A stretch of 64,000 bases of DNA from Grammothele lineata (taxonomy: Eukaryota; Basidiomycota; Agaricomycetes; Polyporales; Polyporaceae), in assembly GCA_002150815.3 (NCBI GenBank), contig NDFF03000398.1:496001-560000 (forward strand), written 5' to 3'. Shown one piece after another: positions 54,210-64,000 of this stretch. Both the position numbers and the translations under genes were made by a program. How positions within the stretch are numbered: the first letter of the stretch is position 1; every line of letters begins with the position of its first letter. A model generated the notes under the pieces. The model was given only the letters and a program-made list of their open reading frames with translations, did no database searches and had not been told where the DNA came from.

Positions 54210-57200
54210 GCGCAGGGAGCTGTGGAGGTCGAGCTAGGGTAGAGAGATAGCGGGCGTGAAATCCGAGATCGAGATGAGCGTGAGAGAGAGTCCGGCGCGT
54301 ACGGAGGATTGGCGAGGAGACGGCGGGCGATGCGGAGTGGAACGTTGAACGCGGGGTAGCTGGTTGCTGTCGGCGGGAGAGGAGAGAGGAGCGCAGGCGG
54401 GTACAAGTATAGAGTCCTTGCGCAGCGGCGGACAGACGTGGAAGGCGGTGGAGAAGAGAAGAGAGCTTGGAGACCTCGGTGGACCGGGCGCCTAGCTTGT
54501 GTGAGAGTCGGACGAGACGCAGACAAGCGGCGATGCGGGTCCTCCTCGGCAGCCATAGACGCGTCGCCCTCGGCACACCCTCTCTTTCCTTCCTCCCGCC
54601 CCCGACGCCTCCGCGTCCGCAGGGCGCGCGTCCCCCGGCATGCCACCGCGATCGTTGCTAACCCCCTCTAGAACGCGCTCGAACGCCTCAGCAATTCTGC
54701 CACGCACGCAAACTGGCAGCGTGCGCACGAAGAACCCCGCGCTGACTCGGACGCCTCGCACCCGCGGGGACGCTTCTGTACACATCTGACTCACTCGGAG
54801 GCCCCGGGCCTTTCGCGGCGCGCAAAGGGTCCACCGCACGCGAGCTGCGCGCGCGCATTTCCGCAGGCTTCGAATCCTCGAAGCTGTCCACAGCCTTTCG
54901 CTCGTGTCGAGTCCGGAGCGACAATCGACCAAGGTGTACTACCGGAAATATCATGTCTTTTGTCGCGGTGGACGCGCCGCCATCGGCATTATGGCAGTGA
55001 GGAGATCGTGTTCGACAGGCATTCAGCGACGTGGGCAGGGTCCATTATTTGCAAACCTAGCTATGGACATTGCTTCTTGAGTCGCATGTGAATACAGAGC
55101 GGGTGGAGTGCCACCTGACCTTAAAGCCATAGACACCCAAGAAGTAAATTATTACGACGAGAGGGGACGTAGGTACTGTCGCGTTGAAGACAGCTAGCAC
55201 ACTCGCCCGTAGATCTTCGCCTGAGCCCAACTACTTGCTCGTCCCACTCACCCGGACTTCGCCCTCCTCGATCGCCAATCGCGATTGGCCGCTGCCCCTC
55301 GTTCGAGGGACCTTTCCTCGCCCTTGAATCTAGATCAGTGATCCGCATACAATCCATGCACGATAGATCTCCCCCAACGCAAGCAGCCACTGGCATCTGA
55401 TTCTCTCGTCCGCCCTCCGCCCTCCGCCAACTTTCGGAACACGCTCTCCAAACCCGTTGGGGCAAGGCTCAAGCACAGGGCGTCGCCCGAGATCGCCCGA
55501 GGTCGCTCGTCTGAGGCTAGCGCGATGTGGACGATGCAATCGCCGCCGGGATGCCAGACTCGTCACTCGGGGCATCGGGTCGTCGAGGACCCATCGGAGG
55601 GGTTTCCGTCGCCCGATCAGACGGTGCCGGACTGACGATGGGACGACCTGTGCCTCCAGCGAAGTAGGGCTCGAGGCTTGCCACTCGGGCGGATAACAAA
55701 GGCCTATGCATACATATAGGAGGCCTAACATGACAGACGTGGACAGTTGCAGCAGCGAAGAGAAATCGCAAGAATCGTCGACGTAAATGGCAATGGCTAC
55801 GCCGTGTACGTGCCACCCCCGAGCCTGCACTTTCTTTCAGTGTTTATGTCTGATCGATTGTCCCCCTTATCTATAGCCAGAGTCTACGTGAGGTCCGACG
55901 CAAGCACGCACTCCGCCGCTGCCACAGCAGGATGGAGGCATGAGAAACCTGAGTACGGTTAGAGCGCGGCTGCGTATGCATATGTTGAGGGACCCATAGT
56001 ATGTACAAGTACAACTTCACGTTGACTTCAAGCACGCGATAATCCGGCTGGTTCTTTCCTCTATCGCATTGGGACTGTCGAAGAATTTTTACGTACTCAT
56101 TAGACAGAACAGCAGCAATTTCTTGAACATCACTTTGCAGGTGTATATTCCAACGATTCCTTCACGAAGGACGTGCTCCAAGTCACGAAGATTCCGATAG
56201 AAGTGCGGAGACGGGTCCACAACGACACACAATACACACCTAGTTCTTCTAGTTCTCGCGGCACTTTCGAAGCACCATCTATGTACCCGTTGGACAGAAC
56301 AACATGCGGCTACGTTGAACAGCGTCCCACCTAAGGTTCTTGCAACTTACTCAGCCAGCCGCGTGCGCAAGAAAACCAATGACGTCATGCTCAGCTCGCG
56401 CACAATTCAAGCTGCCGCCCGTCACGCAGAAGAACGCAAGACGCAACGCAACGCAACGTCATGCAAAGAACACCCATGGCCAGTAGTAGAAGTACGAGTA
56501 CAAATATATACACTATACACAGCACGCTCCCCGCGTTTCGCGTCTGCCGACTGGACACAGCAGGCTGAACGCGCGTACGGGGGGACTCGGGGAGCGCGGG
56601 GGTAAAAGGGATAGGAAAATGTGTGTGTGCGCGCCGTCGGAGGCTCGGGACTAGCCGGGAGTTACGGTACTGGGGATGCATATGAGCAGTCGATGAAGAT
56701 GCGGGTGAGTCTGTGAGGGTGAGGATGAGGATGAGGATGAGGAAGGTAGGGACGGAAGGTGGATGACGGCAGCGATGACGATATCGATGAGGGAGACGAT
56801 GAAGGAAGGCCAGGACAGGTGAGAGAACAGCAGATGACGTCGTGTGCGTGCGTAAATGCGTGCGTGAGGGATGCGGCCAGAGCAGGGACGGCAGCAGGGC
56901 GAGGAAGGGCAAGGAACGAGACCGAGACCGAAACCGAGACCGAGGGCGCGACATTAAGCTAAGTATCGTACACATGACCTGGACAGGACGCGGACCCGCA
57001 TTAACCCCAGAACTACGTACGTACGGACCGTCGAGGGAAGAGGATAGATGGAAGGACTCGGAGAAGCAGGAGTAAGGCGATGAGGGGAGACGGGAGACGT
57101 ATGTGTGGGCAGACGGGAGACGGGAGACGGGAACGGAAGCGGAAGCAGACTGAGATGATGCAGGGTACAGTCGATTATGGACATGTGATAATGCGCCCCG

Positions 57201-57423
57201 CGCGAGCGTCGGCGTCGGACGTCCGGCGGGTGTGGTAGTGGTACACGATATGACAGAACATAGACAGTGGAAAGATGGTCGATGATGATGAGCGGAACGA
57301 TGAGGGAAACGGACAGATGGACGGCGGAAACGGCAGGGGACGGACGAGCAGGAGAACATCACGGACCGCAAGGCGGGCGCGCTCGCTCCCGCACTCGAAC
57401 GAGAGCGAGCGCGTCGAACGGAC
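54210..57423. other. Large intergenic region with microsatellites
   Basis: A 3.2-kb gap holds the promoter of the Zn2Cys6 gene (right of 54209) and the 3' flank of the DUF1752 gene. GATGAG repeats lie near 56,719-56,742 and ACCGAG/AACCGAG repeats near 56,916-56,945. Long antisense frames such as 56391-57503 are low-complexity Arg/Ser-rich readings and are not convincing. No tRNA or conserved gene was recognised. Confidence 0.5.
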
Positions 57424-60400
57424 TCACCACCCCGCATAGTGATAATCGTCCGCCCAACTCCGATTCCTCGCCACCCGCCTCCGCTTCTCCTCCTCCTCCT
57501 CAACCTCCCCCTGCCTCCCCCCCTCCCCGGAAACCGTCGTGAGCGGCCTCAACCCTCCCCCGAGCCCCCCAGCTGCGCCCCCAGACCCGCGCCGCCCAGT
57601 CATGTTCGCCCGACTGACCTGCCGCTCCCAGAGCAAGTTCCGCCGGAGGCTCTCCGACAGCTCCGTCTGCAGCATCTGTCGGCGCGTCGTCCGCGGGGTC
57701 ATTGGGGGAGCTGGCGCGGGGAGGTTGTACGGGTGGCTGAGCGGTATAGGCGCCGTTGCGACCGTATGCAGCTGAGGAGGATGCGGGCGGGTATGCGCGA
57801 GCGCGCTCGCTGGTGGGGCTTGTTGCTGCTGAGCCTGTCGTTGCGCCTGCTGGTGCTGTTGAGCCTGCTGCGACAAAAGCCCCTGCTCAGAGGGGCGCCG
57901 CCGATGAGGGCCCGCGAGCGCCGCGAGCTTCCGCTGCGCGAGGCTCTTCGACACCTGGATCGTGTCGTCCGGGTTCTCGTCCTCCGTGTCCGTCTCCTCC
58001 ATCTCCTCGCCCTGCGGCCGGCCCTTCGGCCTGTACCCCTGTCTCGCGTCGCCCCGCTGCTGATGCTGGGGAGGGGGATGAGAAGGCTGCGACGGCCCGG
58101 CCAGGCCGGAGGACGACCGGACAGACGTCGAGGGCGCCTCCGCCGTGACCTGCGCAGCGAGCGGGACCGCGACCGTGCTCTTGCTCATCTGCAGCATCGG
58201 CGCGACCCCGCCCCTCCCCAGCGCCGTCACGTCCTGCGTCGACCGCGTCGACCGGTACGGATGGTTCGGGGGGAAGATGTTCGGGTCCGGGTTCAGCAGC
58301 TGCGAGAGCAGCCCCGAGCGCGTCCGCGCGAGGTTCGAGTACGACCTTCGTGGCACCTTGGCGAACATGTCTCGCTGCCGCTGCGCCTCTGCCGCGGCGG
58401 CGCGCAGCTCCTCCGCTTTGGCTGCTTCCGCCGCACGCGCCTTCTCCCGCGCCTTGCGTGCGCGTGGGCTCAGGCTCGGGCTGCGCGCCTCTGCCCCGCC
58501 GCCGCCGGTACTGTCGTCCGACGCCCACTCGGAGTCGTCCTCGGTGTCCGTCGTCTCGTACTCGGACGAGGTGCTGATCACGATCCCGCGTCGCTGCTGC
58601 GAGGGCCCGGCGCCGTTCGCCTTGGGTGCGCCAGAACCAGTTGTCGTCGTCGCTGCGCGTCCGGAGCTCGACTTCGACTTCGTCGACGGAGCCGGAGGAG
58701 GACTGGTGACGCGTGCCTTGCTCGACTCGCCCCGCCTCTTCTCCTCCTTCTCCTTCGGCTTCTCTTTCTCCTTCTCTCTCTCCTTCTCCCTCTCCTTCTC
58801 CCTCTCCCTCTCCCGAGCCTCCTCGACAAGCCCGGCGGTCGGAGCGGCCCTGTTAGACCCGTTCGACGACACCGAGCCGATATTGAACATCGCCGCCTTC
58901 TCCTTCTTCGCCTCTTTCGCCTCCCTCGTCTCCTTCGTCTCCTTCGTCTCGCCCTCCTTCCCCTCTGCAGCCTGCACGATGCCCGTAAACTTCTTCGCCG
59001 ACGTCGTCCGTCCCCCGTGCGAGTGCATACGCTGCATCACCGGCCTCGCGGGCATGTGCGCCGACTTGCCCTTCCTCACCGGCCCGGGGCGTGTACCCTG
59101 TCGCTTCGCTGCGCCTGCGGCGGAAGCGGTGGCGGAAGCGGTGGCACTTGGGGCGGCGGCTTCGGAGCGCACCTGGCTCGACCCGGCGCTGCTCGCGCTG
59201 CGCGCCCCGACGCTGTGCTCGCGCTCGCGCTCCCGAGACTCGTCCCGTCCGCGGCTTTGCATGACCTCCGGGGACTCGGCGAGGACTCCTGGGGTCTTCG
59301 TGTCGATATCGGAATGACCGTCGTGTTCCGAGCGGGACGGCGAAGGGAGAGGTGAGTCGGGCGAGCCCGCGTCGTGCAGGAAGAACCGACCGGCCGTCGT
59401 AGATGAGAGAACCGCATCCGCCTGAGGCGGCCTCGCTGCCGATAGCATGGACGTTGGACGGTCTTGCTGGTGCGGCCTCGCTGCGGGGCCGAGACCGGGG
59501 CCCGCGAGAGCTGGCGGCTTGCCTGCGGTGAGACCGGACAGGGGCGCCGAGACGAGCGCGCGCGCGGGTAGGGGTGGGAGGAGCAGGGCAGACGGCTGGG
59601 CGGCTACCGGAGGAGGGTGGGATATGTTCGGGGTCGCGGGCGGTGTCGGATGTGGGGTCGGATTGACGACCACGACACGGGGAAACGATGCGTTCTGCGG
59701 GGGCGGGGGCGTCGCGGGCAGTTGTACAGTCGGGAGAGGGCTGGGGAGGAGAGGCCGGGGCTGCGCGATCCGGGGAGCAGGAGCGGGACGGGTCGCTTTC
59801 TCGCTGTCGACGTCGACCTTCTGGGAGGAAATGTCGAGTATGATTTTACCGACGCCGAGGCTGGAATGTGAATGTGACTTGACGCGCTCCATGGGTGCGC
59901 TCGCGGTGCTGAGGCGACGGCCTGCGGTCATAACGGTGGCCGCAGAGTGCTGCGCATGCCAGGAATGCGCCACGGAAATATCAGGCGAGGGCGAGAGGGA
60001 CGGATGGGGCAGTTGCGCTGTGGGGAAGAGTTCTATGAGCACAACGGTCCGCTAAATCCGACCGAAGAAATTAAGCGAGCCAAGACTCACCTTGCTGGGC
60101 GACGAGACCATCTTCCGATACGGGCGTGATGGGGGACGGACTCCTCTTCTCAGAGAAGGAAGGGGAGAGGGTTCCGGGGGAAGAGGAGGGGGAGGACTGG
60201 GCAGAGGCCATCTCGCGATACCAGAGGCGCCAGGAGATATTCTCTAGGCGACGACCGTCCTTGAGAGATTCCTTGCACTTTGTGAAGACTAGGAGGCAAA
60301 AAGACAAAGAAATGAGCAGACGAAACAACAAGTGAAGAAGAAGCGGATACGCACGAGCCCAAAGGCCGAAAAGGGCGTCCTCTCCTTCGAGGTCCTTGAC

Positions 60401-60448
60401 GGCATCGGCGGCGACGGAGAGGATGGGAGAGGGGAAGTGTGAGACCAT
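57424..60448 (-). CDS. DUF1752/DUF3295 protein (nitrogen-regulator-like)
   Basis: Three exons (60448-60355, 60288-60091 and 60017-57424) give 961 aa. The first two exons encode the DUF1752 motif related to the N-terminus of AreA-type GATA factors (LEGEDALFGLW, LFTKCKESLKDGRRLENIS, WRLWYREM). Most of exon 3 is disordered. It contains an Arg/Glu/Lys repeat tract at about residues 440-480 (EREREKEREKEREKEKEKPK) and an acidic stretch (SEYETTDTEDDSEWASDD). The conserved DUF3295 blocks are MFAKVPRRSYSNLARTRSG, LLSQLLNPDPNIFPPNHPY and SWADDYHYAGW at the C-terminus. No GATA zinc finger is present. The family is nuclear or signalling-linked and poorly characterised. A GTGAGT overlaps the stop, but the conserved end YHYAGW favours stopping there. 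Confidence 0.85.
58735..58815. repeat. CT/GA-rich tract inside the DUF1752 gene
   Basis: A run of CTCCTTCTC-type units on the plus strand encodes the Glu/Lys/Arg repeat of the minus-strand gene. It is a coding microsatellite likely to vary in length between strains. Confidence 0.7.
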
Positions 60449-63400
60449 GATAAAAGGAGATGGCAGGGTGAAAGCAAGATGAGTAGAATTACACAAGAGA
60501 AAGAGCGCAAGTCAGGAGCAGGAAAGCAAAGCAATGGGTGTTGGATGTAGAGCGTTTGCGGGGAGAGATGAAGGATGTGGGTCGGATGTGGGGGAACGCC
60601 CGGGTGGAAGAGAGGGAGAGAGCGAGGGGATGGATGGGTTGAGGGTGGTGTAGTGGGTGGTTGCGGTGGTCAGGATGTACGGAGCAGCCTGACGGCGTCC
60701 GCGGGGGGACGGTCGAGGGAGGGGGACGTCGGGGGGGAGGAAGAGGAGGAGACGGACGGGCAGGGACGTAGAGGACAGTGATCAAGGAGCGAGGGCGCGC
60801 CAGGGTCGACCCCGGCCGGCGGGCGCTTGCGCTCGCACTCGGTCGCAGGGAACGGGCCGGGCGCCGGAAGAGCAACAGACCGCAACAGCAGCCCGTCCCA
60901 TGTCGTTTACCCGTCCATCCGATCCGGCCCAGTCCGACAGCCATCCGCGCGCCGGGAAAGGTGAGCTGGTTCAGGCCGGTTCGGACGGGTCCCGGTGCGG
61001 CGCAGCCCCGGGAAGGGCAGGAGGGCCGATCTCAAGCGGATCACATGCCCGGGGGGTGTCCCGCCTCGCTCCCGCATGACCGTCCTCGTTGCCCGCTCCG
61101 ACGCCCAGTTCGCCAACGTTCGAACGGTGGACGCGCTCCCACTTGTTCGCCTCGGTCCTCGACAAGTTCGTACGCCGCCAACACATGACCTCCTCCTTCC
61201 CCAGTTGCTCACCCGTCGTGCTCCGGTCGTACCATCCGTCTCCATATAACGCCCACGCGCTATCTCTTCCCGTCGTTGGGACCGCCAGCGTCGTCGACGT
61301 CGCTACTGGCCACCCTTAATGCGGCCATCGACGCGCCCGTGCCTACCTACGCCTCTTCGCGGGCGATCCGCGAGATATCGACTACATCAGCTCCCCACGT
61401 TCGCTGGGGTATCTATGATCATCGCTCCCGCCTTAGCGCACTTACCACATCGCCCCGCACGCTCCCGCACCTCCGTCCGTCCGAACCCACAGCGAAGCTC
61501 CCGTCGGACGGCGATCGCTCCCTTGTGATACCCCTGGCGCCCGTCTTCCAAGTGAAAGGGTTTGCACGGACATAGAACAAGAACATACCATGCATGGCCC
61601 TCGCCCGCTGGCCTACATCGTCGGCAACCTACCGCTTCTCATATGAAGACCGGGACTGAATGGGCCTGTGCGCGCAACGTGCCTTGGTTTCCATACTGCC
61701 CACCGCCCCACTCCCCTCGGGTGTCGGCATGCGCGGCGCACAGCTGCATTGCCAACCCGAGCCAACTCGCCGATCACCACCCTCCTCCTGAGAGGACCTG
61801 AATACGGCATTCGGGACAACGCGGGTCCTGGGGTCGACGTCTCCCATTCTTCGCTCGCCGCTACCCCGCCCGGTGTGCCATGTACTGCGAAACGACAGGG
61901 AGCTGTGGGTCTCTTCACGCACTGCGGTGACGCGCGTAACCACGCCTCTCGCGCGTCATTGAACCGCTCGTCCAGGTCGCTCTGAACCATACCTCGTGTG
62001 AATCGGTCGCGCAGACCTCGTGAACAGCAACGCTGCAGGACCTAACCTCCTACGCGCGGCGTCGGACTTACCACCCCACACCCCGCAGGACCCTGCAGCC
62101 TCGCGCCACGACGTGTTGTGCTGGAGAGCGCTCGATCCAAGAGGGTGTAACATGGGAAGTTCTTAACGGAATCACATCCACTGTGTCAGCAATTGTAGGT
62201 CCGCGCCTGCGCTGCCACCGTCGCTTCTCTAACCCTTCTCTACTGTTGCTCGCCGTCGAAGTTCGTTTGTTCGTACAGCCATGCTCTTCATCTCCTACCA
62301 CTGTAGGTAGTGGGACGCAACGCTACGCTGATGCTAACATGGCGAGATCGTACGAACACGACCAACAATTCCAGAGAGAATTCACGAGACACCCGGGATG
62401 TGGGTCCAGGCGCAGCCACCGTCCAGACTTCTCAAGATTCTCCGCTGTGATGCGACAGTGAACGGCGCGTCGCGTCAGGCCTACGGCCAAAATCGATGTC
62501 GGACTTCGTCATGCATAACGTTGAGTATGAACCGACGCACGCCCAACATCTGCTACTCCTTCCGCGGGCGCTCTTGCGGCTTTCGTATCCTCGAGATGCT
62601 AGCAAAGACACCTATGCGCACGGCGCACGCCGGATCGAACCGATCGTCCACTCTCATCCAAACCGCCTCCCCCTAATAACACGAGATACCTGCGCCCCGG
62701 GGCGCGTCGTGAACGTTTGAACGTTCTCTCCGGGGAAGCAAACACCTATTCCCGGCGGCACAGAAATTCTCAGACTCATCGCCGCCTCCGATGCCCCTCT
62801 CCGCGAGCGACTCGTCCTACGACGTGCGCGCAGCTGTACATATATGTTTCAGTTCGAGACACCCCTATCCTCTCGAACACCGCACGGCGCGGTCCCGGCG
62901 CCCCTCTCTTCCCATTCTGCGCGGCGCACGCCCTTGGCTTAGGGCTATGTGCGTAGTAACTCTCCCCTCGGCATTGGACAGGAACTCGCCGCATGCCTTG
63001 TCCTCCAATCATCTCCGCTGCACTTGAGTCTTGCTTAGCCCTTAGGCCTTAGGGGCCCTGCACGTCCGCGATCGCGTGTGGCACGCGCATATGCTTCCGC
63101 GCAGCAGATCCGCGCCTCCGCGCCTCCGCCCGACGATCGATATGTCGACGTGCGCGCCACGCGAGCAAGAGGAGGGAGCTCGGCGCAGCGCCGTGGTGCC
63201 TGAACCGTTCTCGCGCGGCGCTTATACCGGCCGTACATGATGCATGACGGTTTCCAGCATGCGGATGGTTGGAACGTTTCAGTTCGCGGCTGTTGCGGAG
63301 GCAAATTTCTGTCTTGCGCTAATTAGCTGGCATGTTTTTTCTTCCTCTTGGGACCCTGTGTACTTACTGGCACTCATCGGAATGAGCATGTGAATATTTC

Positions 63401-64000
63401 TGGCGCGCAGGGTCGGAAGTCGGTGCGCGCCGATTGGGGAGCGAACGCGCACCGGAGTCAACTTTCCTCGCGATCGTCTCGGTGAGCACAGTTGTGCGTC
63501 TGCTGCTTTCGCTGCTCTAACCGCTTCACAAGGGCTTCACGCCCACCTGCGACGTTCCTCGTTCCCCGGCAGCGGAGTGTCCAAGAGTCCAAGACTCAAC
63601 ACCTTCCCCCAATCCCGGCTCTAGACCCCGCCTTTCCTGTGCGGTGTGCACACAAACGCCCACCGCCGCCATCGTCGGCCGCCGCCCGCCTCGCGCGCAT
63701 CGCGAGGCAGGCGCGTCGTGATGCGCGAGGCGGGCCCGGAATACTTACACATGTACGCGCGCGAGACCGGCCGGATGGTACCTTTGCGGATCCTATGGAG
63801 GAGCGCGGAGGCGTCCACAACGGAACGCGATGGTGAGTTGCGCTGCTGGACCAGGGCGACTTGAAGCCGAATTGTGCTGGAATTTGTGAGTGTGAGTGAA
63901 GATGTCGTGTTCCGAGGCTAGACCCAGCTCAATGGAGGACTCGCCGTCGCCGGCCGCTGATGCAACGCCCTGGGCCCCCCGCGCATTCCGTTATTGACCT
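60449..64000. other. Right-hand region, no supported gene
   Basis: The left part is the promoter and leader of the DUF1752 gene. Beyond about 61.0 kb the open frames are short, overlapping and without domain-like sequence. A frame at about 63,720-63,837 ends in a GTGAGT and could be the first exon of a plus-strand gene running off the window, but no partner exon supports it. Confidence 0.45.

Noticed and set aside
55330..55830. Minus-strand frame in the 54-57 kb gap
   Set aside because: No domain, no consistent composition and no start context. Treated as chance.
56391..57503. 370-aa minus-strand frame downstream of the DUF1752 gene
   Set aside because: Ser/Arg-rich reading of microsatellite DNA without conserved motifs. 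The conserved end YHYAGW and its stop lie at 57424-57426.
57439..59355. 638-aa open frame on the plus strand opposite the DUF1752 gene
   Set aside because: Arg/Leu-rich antisense shadow of a GC-rich coding exon. The minus strand carries the recognisable conserved blocks.
63646..63864. Possible first exon ending in GTGAGT near the right edge
   Set aside because: No partner exon or family similarity could be seen before the window ends.
1..64000. CRISPR arrays, operons, integrons or phage elements
   Set aside because: None seen. Intron-rich genes and fungal families show eukaryotic nuclear DNA.

Overview
The window is nuclear DNA from a filamentous basidiomycete, most likely an Agaricomycete of the Polyporales type. 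It is GC-rich. Genes carry many short introns, mostly 50-100 nt with GTRNGY...YAG borders. The gene families are typical of mushroom-forming fungi: a fungal 7TM protein, Agaricomycete P450s, LLSLNDDV-type F-box proteins, a Zn2Cys6 regulator and a DUF1752/DUF3295 protein. No bacterial features are present. Exon models were built by hand from splice consensus, phase and family motifs. Many open frames begin at GTG or TTG, so starts were moved to real ATGs.

Layout. (1) 1-14.1 kb is ordinary single-copy DNA: a small Ser-rich protein with a duplicated FGAL..YG motif, a 10-exon 7TM protein (-), an intronless membrane protein (-), an 11-exon cytochrome P450 (-), ribosomal protein eS10 (-), and a 903-aa leucine-rich-repeat protein (+). 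(2) 14.7-42.7 kb is a fast-evolving accessory block. It starts with a 14-exon P450, followed by nine same-strand F-box genes (called A to I here) and their debris: a truncated F-box 5' end fused to a decayed P450, two F-box 3' relics, a palindromic fold-back gag retroelement fragment with a probable LTR, a 194-bp MITE-like element, and a relic of the ORC1 gene that still has its promoter. (3) 43-60.5 kb is conserved again: a small membrane protein, ORC1 (BAH + AAA+), an unrecognised 512-aa protein, a 1001-aa Zn2Cys6/Fungal_trans regulator containing a 6-nt microexon, and a 961-aa DUF1752/DUF3295 protein. (4) 60.5-64 kb shows no gene I can support.

How it fits together. The F-box block grew by at least two kinds of tandem duplication. 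One copied a unit of [P450 3' part - F-box A - spacer - F-box C 5' part], giving B, C and a dead P450; the junction is at about 20,108. The other copied an [E-type - F-type] pair, giving F, an E-type relic, and G. A further duplication placed an ORC1 promoter with three MluI cell-cycle boxes upstream of F-box gene I. F-box proteins usually act as substrate adaptors of SCF ubiquitin ligases. A tandem, diversifying array mixed with transposon debris therefore looks like a rapidly evolving recognition system, but no substrate can be read from the sequence.
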